From: Symsagittifera roscoffensis
Taxonomy: Eukaryota; Xenacoelomorpha; Acoela; Convolutidae
Assembly: GCF_963678635.1 (NCBI RefSeq)
Contig: NC_087064.1
Span: 73,967,465-74,031,464 of the forward strand
Direction of reading: 5' to 3'
DNA: 64,000 nt
Part shown: piece by piece, positions 49,101-58,100 of the stretch
Position numbering within the stretch: position 1 is the stretch's first letter
How the letters are laid out: the number at the start of each line of letters is the position of its first letter
The notes under the pieces: model-generated
Seen by the model: only the letters and a program-made list of their open reading frames with translations
What the model was told of the DNA's origin: nothing
Database searches by the model: none
Position numbers and translations under genes: made by a program

Positions 49101-52100
49101 AAAAAGAAATAGCTCTAGTTTAATACTCCCCACTACGATTCCCACTAAAGTTGATACCCACATCCAATTTCAAGCGCTAGCAATTGATTGAATCATAATT
49201 TTAACGCTAGTCTTACTATAATTGAGAAAAAAAATAGATTTGAATTATTTAATAATCGACTGTGAGCTCTCTTGTTGAAATCAAATTATTATCAATAATA
49301 AAATATTTTAATATATATAATATTAACAATCCATCTATTTTTCAATACAATTATATTCCTTTATAAATTATTAGAATTCATTTTTTATCCCAATTTCTAT
49401 TACATAAGTCTTGCACAAAAAATCAATTGAAATTGTCAAAAAATCAACAAAATAATCCGTTATAATCGACTACTTGCGCCTTAACATGCATGCGGGTACG
49501 GTGTTTTATATACTAATTTCACACTTAAATACGAATTATGCTCCTTTTCCATAATGAGGGTGGGGTTACGGAAATTCGAAAAAAAATCAATTAGCATGTG
49601 ACAAAGAGACTTTTGCTATGGGGATGGTTCGTCTCATCAGGTGCAACGACACTATACCCCTGTGTGCTGTGCCATGCAACAACATCACCGAGTGTCCCGA
49701 CGGATTTGACGAGGCCGCTTCTCCATTGAACTGCACCCAGGTTTGTGTTCTTGAAAGAATACAAAAAATAAAATAAAAATTAGCTTTGAATGGAGATAAA
49801 AATCAAGATGAAAAAATTTCAAATTCACGGATGAATCTAGGATTTCATCAAGGAGTGGGGGTGGAGCACTCACAAAACCCTATAAATTCCCTACTTTTAC
49901 CAAATTTTCAAAGTTTTTTTTGGAAAGTATTGGCCTACAAAATTGCGCGTTTTTTCGGCGCGTGCTCCTTTTCAAAATTAGTATATAGTGGCAGGGGTGG
50001 ATTTATTTTGGGGAAGTGCGCTCTCCCCCCCCCCCCGTCTCTGAGGAAAAAAAACATTATTTGAAGCAACTTGTGTCGCGCAGGTATATTTACTTTGGGC
50101 TCTTTTTCCTCCCCCTACCTCACATGATCATCAATTTTATGAAGTAACGGGGTTTTTTAGAAGGTCAAAAGAGAAGACCAATAATCTTTGTCATGGCCTA
50201 ATCAGTCCGTTTCAAAAGCATCGGACAATGTGAACAAAATAGGTAAAAGTTGCAGGTGGGGTGGGAAGGAACAAGAATTTGCGTCGAGAAATTTCATTGA
50301 CCGATAAAATTACCAATTGTATTGCCAGAAGGCAATTGAACCTAAGATGACTGGCAAAAAATGAACTCTTTTCTATTTGTTTGTAGTTTCTGTCGTGTGG
50401 GGGAGATCTATCGGCGACAGGGTCGGACCAAACCTTCTCTTCGAATGGATACCCAAGCAGCAACTACAAGAACGATCAAAACTGCAAATGGCTGATCACC
50501 ACTGCTAGTGAGTAACTTACCATGCAAACCTGACTTGTCCTTTCCAAAAGTTTTATCTTTCTTATTCTCTAAGTTTGAGACAACTTAATGAATTCAAGGA
50601 ACTAAATTTAACAGAAAGCAAGTCGTAAAGATTCCTACTAAGTGCTAATGAGGAGTTATTGAAGTAAGTTAAGGGACATCGCTGAAAAAAAATTGCTAAA
50701 AAACGACAACGTTGATGCTTTTAGAGTTCTAATTTCATCTGACTATCTGATCTAATGTTCGTCTTCAACCTAATCATCAAAATATTGATTGCTCAAGGAT
50801 AAAGAAGGAGAAGGGATTTTGTAGTGTTTATGAAAGAAGGTTTAAGAAACGAAACAATTTTTATAACAAACTACAACAATATTCAAATAATCACCATTCA
50901 TTTCTAGGAGACTCTGTGGAGACTTAACATGCATTTATATTCCACTAAGTTCAGGTAATAAAAAACCACAAATGTCCTACATGAAATTTTCGGCTAATCA
51001 ATTAGTTTGCGGTGACTCCAATGAAAATTCTAATGGTTCATCAGAAACTTTATTAGGATATAATTTGAAAATAATTAACACAACAACTTCTACATGAGTA
51101 GTAACTAGATCCAAAAGCAGTAGAGCAACAAGGAAGAGTACACGAGCGTCATGAAAACAGCAATAAAAGAATAATTACACACTACCTTTCAGCAGCAAAT
51201 CTAATGCCAAAGTAAATGAACTGAACCAGTTTAAATACAAAAAAAAAACGAAAAAAATCCAAAAAGTTTTCATCGGTTATGGGTTTTACTAAATTAAGAC
51301 CATAGGAAATGAACGGAATTTTCTGAACTGGAAAATATCTTTAATTGACTGCCAACTGCGTTCAAAAAGTTTGAGAACTTTTTCACACTCAAATTTATTG
51401 AGTTCTTCTCAAAAAAAAGGCAAATAAAAAATTTTGAAAACACTTGGATCGATAACCAAAATAAAAATGCTGTTGCAAAACAAAACGGACGGAGACAAGG
51501 TTAGTTAAAAACAGGTCAAACAAAAGTTAGTGACAATTTGGAAACAGACGCAAACAAAAATTGCACTTATTTAGAAAAAACCTTAAATACTATCAAAAGA
51601 GATTACTGAACAAGTGAAGAAAAAATCTACTCACTTTTCCATCAAGATAGATTAGATGAACAGCGAAAGAGATCTAATTACAAATTTTCAAGGAGCTGAC
51701 TAGAAACAAAAAAAAACAAAGCGAAAGTACATAGAGAAATCATCGGTGAATAATATCAGTGATTTTGTTGTCAACACTAGGTAAAAAATCCAACCAAAAT
51801 GAAACTAAAAGTTATTTCAATGGTCCTGTTGCCAAATAATCTGTGAAACAAGAAACAATTTGGAAAACTGCCTACTGACTTACAATTTAAAACCAGCACA
51901 AACACTTTCGATTTGAAATATGTTTATGTAAAAAGACTAACGCCATCCAAAATTTCAACACTTATTGTGTTTTTTCCAAAAAATTTGATTAACAGATTAA
52001 CAGTTTTGCTCAAAATGCGCTAAGTTAGCAAAAATCATTCCGTTTTACAAAGAAGAGTGATCTTACCTGATAGAAAGTTTTAGACCAATTTCATTGCTTC

Positions 52101-55100
52101 CTGCTCTTCGAAAACTTCCAAAATGTTGATTCTTAACAAAATTATGAGTTTACTGCAAAAACAATGTTTCAATTTCAAAAAAAGTATATTCAATTTGGGT
52201 TCAAAGCAAAATCCGTGAGTTGCTACTCGTCATACAATCAATTTTCTGCAATCTTAGTAAGTTCGACAGTCTGTACATCGCTATGTCTTCATGGCCCTAA
52301 GTTGACTGTTCAGCTCATCGGACTGATCTGCATCATCCTCCATTTTGACGCACCAAATCTTTTCTAATGGCTTTGACTCCTGTTCAAATGTCTCTAAGTC
52401 AATCCAGCGGTAACAGGCTCATTGAACGCTTTGACACCGCTATCAGCATCGAGCCGTCTGCCGCGTTATCAAAGATGCTCTCACTCGAGAACAGGCAGCT
52501 ATCGCTATCAGGATCTTGAAACACCTCCCTTTCTAAGTCTCTTGACCGAGTCTCCACCAACAATGTGTGGAACGCCAAATCCGATGCTTCAGATCCCATG
52601 CTCGAGTTTCTGTCTGAGTACGTGTCAGTCTCCAATTTCTTTGAGACATTCTCGGCAGAGGAGTCAACCGAAGAGCACGTCTCAATGACAGAACCTGATG
52701 TAATTGATCTACTCATCCATCTTAAATCCCCGGACAAAACTTATTCCACTGGATTTTGTCTATCTACGTCTCCGTTTCCTTCAGTTCCCGACTCCTCGGA
52801 CAAGTTCTCCAGCCTCGAGTGTTCTGATTCAACGCAAAAGTTGCAGTAGTGAAAACGGTTGGACTAATGAGATCTTACTGGGAAAATAAAAACAGAATCA
52901 AGCAATAAACATTCTTGGTTCTAAAAAAAAGATTTTAAAACAGTATATCACGAGTTTTTAACTTCAAAATATTTTTCATGTAGCTTGAGAGAAACCGTAC
53001 TTGATCTAATGAAATCATACCTATAAGACTGGAAACAGAACCTACAAGCAAGCAAAAGTCTTCAAACTTATTTAATGTAATGAATGATGTGCTACAAGGG
53101 TCTGTCCTTTGCCTTTTCCTCTTCATTGTTTTCGTAAGTGGTCTACATCCTGATACAGAAACACAGTAATTTCAACTACCACTTCAGAAAATGTCAATCA
53201 AGAAGAATTAGTTGAGACTATTAAATGGCTGGAGAACAAAACACTTACTCTTAGGACTGACATAGCAAAAACTACCACTTTCAAAAAAGCAGGTGAAAAA
53301 AAAATTTTCGATTTTGGGTTTCAAATGAATTAGCCGTTGAAAAAAAAACTTATTATAAACGCTTAGATATTACAATTGACTCTGATCACAAATTTAACAG
53401 CGGTGTGGAAATTTTTTGTAAACAAAATTTGAACACTTTCTGCGGCAAAACCTATCAGCTTCGCAAGTTTTTAACAACATCACAAAGGATACAAGTTTTA
53501 ACACTCAAAATCAGCCTGATTTTCAATACGGCATAATTATCTATAGCTCATCGAAAGAGACTAGAAACAAACATCTTGATCCGTCTTTTAGAAAACTGCA
53601 GGAAATAATTTTCTTTTCCACAGGACAATGTTTTAGACTCCATATCAATTATCTGAGTTTTCTCATCTCTACAGTGCTAGTGATTATGAACTTTTAGTTT
53701 CCTATGTTTCCAGCTTTAAACTATACTCTTCATCGAATGTATAATTTAAATTTCCTTTTTCGATTTTATTTATGTATGTGTTAGCCTTATGTTTTTCTAT
53801 ATTTTCAGCATTATATAAATTGTACAAAAAAAACCTGGCTTAGAGACGTTTGCAAATGGACTATTTGGTCTAATGGCGTTCTCTCAGGCTTCACTCTGGG
53901 ATTTAGGGGTTACAAATATCTTCTACCAGTGTACTAGTTTGTAAGCCTGATAACAATTTATTATATTTACTCTTTCTCTAGATACTAGAATTTGTAAACT
54001 TTTTAGTGCAGACCCAATTCTCTGCACTATGATTTTTCAATGGCCTCTATGAACCTTTTCTGGTTTTGTTTGGGTGGTAGGGTGATAACGAATCTCAAAA
54101 CTAAAAAATTGAATTGCTAACCAATAAATCTCTCTAATTGCACCAAAAAACGCTCTTCATTTTCCGGATTTGTGGGTACTTCCCGAATCGAATTCCAAGG
54201 ATCGTCAGCGACTTATATTTTGAGTTCTGGTCGCTGCAATTGATAGCTTCAATTTTGAGTTCTGATCGCTTCAGTTCAAAAATATTTTCGGCCTTTTTGA
54301 GGGGCCAAAAGACATTAAGACATTACATTACCTCCGCCCCTCTCTTGCCTTGTGCTGCCAAATGACATAACTTCCGAACCCCCAAAACCCCTCTTTACTC
54401 ACTTACACACTGAACAGAGCGAATCAGTTTAGTTTAATTTCAGCTGCCGGAGAGATAATCGAGTTATCAATTGCTGCTCAGTTTGATATTGAAGATGAGA
54501 GCGATGGGAATTGTGACTACGACTCTCTCACTTTCTACAATGGAGAAACCGCGAATTCTAATGACGTCATTAAAGTGAACAACCGAAACAAACTTTGTGG
54601 CAACGTTGCTCCCACTGCCCCCATTCGCTCTACAGGCAAGGAGAAACAAAAAATAGGACTGCTTGTATCAGGGTGGCGCCCTGAATGCTCTGAGTGCCCA
54701 TCCACGTCTTTACAGTGGTGTTCGGTTTTAATAAAAAATCACTTTTTCAAAAAAAAAAAAATTTTTTTCCAATTTTTTTTTCCAATTTTTTTGTTTGGTT
54801 TTATTAGACCATCGCCCCGCAATGTGAAGAACAAAAAGATATCTTTCGCCCACAGTAAAGTTTTAAATAGACCAGCTCGCGATCCTCAAGTCAGTTTAGA
54901 ACATTTGCTAAGAGGATCGGGGCTCCGTTTACTCGATAATAGCTAGAAAAACATCGCGCGTTAATTATCTCAAATTGGTCAAATTGACAATCTGTAACTT
55001 TACGAAAAATGATCACGATATAAGTATCTTTTTGAATATAGCTCAGTACAACAGTAACTTTCGGATGATGCAAGAAAATTCCATCTAAGATGACTAAGAA

Positions 55101-58100
55101 CTCCATCAGAAGTCGAAATCGGTCAAAAATAGAAAAAATTGGTCTGGAGAATTTCGACTCAACATAGCCAAAAATTCCATCAAAAGTTGAATTTGGTCTG
55201 GAGAAAAAACCACCCAAACACAAATAATCCGTCACGTTCTTCGAAAATCAGAATAAAAAGACAAGACTGCTCGTATCAGGGCGAAGCCCTGGGTAATCAG
55301 ATTGCCCTTTAAGTTTTATGTTTGCTTGAAAAAATGGATGCAATTTCCGAAAAAATGGAAACAAAAATTTTTTTTTTCTGTAGAATAATTTTTTAAATCA
55401 TCCCCCCGCTCGCTGCGGAAAATGATATCTTTCACATATAGTAAAATTTTAATCATAACAAATAGCATGCCTCAATTTCATTTCGAGGGATTCCCAATAC
55501 TGATGAATTCTACGCTTACGCGTTATTCGCTCGAAATGGGGTTTAAGAAATTAGACGACGAAAAATTATATAATCAGAAAATAATTAGACAATCCCCCCA
55601 CACGCCATATAAAACTCAAATTGATAAATTTTGCTTCTGGTAACAAATCAATTATGGCTTTGTTCAACCAATTTGGAAGGATTTCTAAGACGGATTAAAT
55701 CTCCGCTTACGCGTTAATAGCGCGAAATATATCGCTCGTTTACTGTCCCAAATTGGCCAAAATGGCAATCTGTAAACCCCCATAACTTTACAAAAAATGA
55801 TCACAAGTGAAACATCTTTTCAAAGTTAAGCTTAGGACAACAATAGCTTTTGAATGATATAAAAAAATCCGTCAAAAATGGCTAGTTAAAAAGTCGAAAT
55901 TTGTCTGAAGAAAAAAAAAATCACCCCGAGCAGAAATATTCGTTAGCAAAGTCGGAACAACAAGTTTGTAGTGCGTGTTTTAATTCAAATTCAAATATTT
56001 TTGTAATGTGGGTTAGTTTGCGACGCATATAGAAATTGAGTTACACTTTCAGTTTCATAAAATAAATCATCATAACGCGCATGAACCAGTCCATAGCATG
56101 GCCAAATGGGCAATTTGAGAGCATAACCAAATCGGCAATAGATTAGTCAGAAAATGGTCTAATTGACTAGTTACAACAATTTTATACAATTGAAATAAAT
56201 CCGGGAGTCCATATCTTTTATGGGTCTTCAAAATATTTTTGCCAAAATTTAATACATCGATGGCCGAAATTTGACTGAATAATAGTTTAAAAAAACCATC
56301 CTAAGCATAAATCATCCGCACTTTCTCGTTATTTGGAACAAATATTTGAAGATTTTTTTTCTAGTTTAAATTGACGTCTGCATTATCTTTCATGAGATTG
56401 AACTAGGTAAATTAAAGGCTTTAGTTTCCAGTTTTCTTTGCCCCAACAACGGTAATCAAGGAGTTAACTCACATCTGGATTTTTACGTTTAACAAGCGAA
56501 AATTTAAACAAAATCATTCTATTGAGACGAAATGAGGTCTATAAGCTTGGGCTCTTTTTTCACAACAAAATTCATATTGGCAAAAAAAACTAAAATGAGA
56601 CCTATGTTGATCGGGACTTGGTTTCAACTGTTGACAACCGAAAGCTTTGAATGGTGTTAGCAAATAACCAACCAACTCCCTCTTTCTCGATGAAAAATCA
56701 AGTGAAAATCCCCAACTTTCAACCAAATTAACATCCTTTATAATCGTTTTTGGGAGAGGAAGTTAACTGGATCCGAATTGTGAAGGTACCAATAAATCTT
56801 AGTTCTTATTTCCAGGCACCAAATTACTGGTTGTATTTGTAAGCGACGGAACTGAGCGTCGAACTGGCTTCCAAATAACCTACAAATCAGCCGCGCCACC
56901 TTCCCGCGCGCGGGCCAAGCGGGAGGCGGAGGAGTCCCTTTCAAACATAAACAAAAGATACCTGGACACGAATATGCCCGAATCGCAAACTCGAAGTAAA
57001 AGGAAAGTTAAGAAAACGCAGCGGGTTCGAAGAACCAACGACTATACTTACGACTACAGTTACTGGGAAAACTACGATGCAAGGTATGATAACTTTGATC
57101 CCTATGAGCAGTTTGACGAAAACATGGCTGAATTCGACTGGCGCAGTGCGTATGACGACTCGACGGCTCTCGACTACTCGGATATCAGACCATTCGCCCG
57201 ATTTCCTATAGAAGACCTGAACTACCTCGGAACCCAAGCAAACGATTTTATTGTCCAATGTACTTATGACGGTCGCGAGTGTAGCCCTACTCAGTTTAAA
57301 AGGTACGCAAATCCGAAGTACGGAAACTGTTTCATTTACAATTCGATTTTTGATGCGAGCAGAAAGAATGGACTATACTCAGCAATCAGAAATACATCCA
57401 AAACTGGGGAAGAGTTCGGGCTGAAATTGACTTTGTTCTTGGACAAGGAAGAATACATTGGAGTTTTGAGCCAGAATTCTGCTGCTCGTGTAAGAAATCA
57501 AATTCTTTTTTATGAAACTAGCAAAATTGTTCATCAAAAGGTGACCGCCTTAGCTAATGAGTTTCAATAAATTATTTTGAATTCTTGCCGAACGAAATTA
57601 ATTATCTGCTATTCACATCATGTGGTTTTTTCTCCATGAAAAATCCTAAAACTTGATCACGCTTTTTTGGGATTTTATTTTGGTTTCCGTTACAGTAGTA
57701 TTCACCGAAAGCAAATTGCGCTCTCCACTTACAAAAAAGTAAATAGCGTGAAAATAAATCTAGAATATTTTAAATTTTGTACGTCTTTTGTATGTATGCT
57801 GGTTTTCTTTAAAAGTGATTCGTGCAGACAGGTTAATCAGAACAATATTTTTTCATGGATTTCTCAAAAAAGTTGTTCATTGTTTTTTCAAGACTGTTTT
57901 TTAACGACAGTTTTTTGCGGCAAATGGAAAAATCGATGAAGCCGTTTGAAGCATATGTATGCCTCCGGTTTTTTTTTCTCAAAAGTGTTTTAGTTTCTTG
58001 AATGGGGTTGCTTGCGTTTTTTGCTTCATTCATTGTTTTCTCTTGAAAGTCAATCATTGATTTTTGACGACTTAGAGCTCCCCCGCCGTATGAGATCGTT

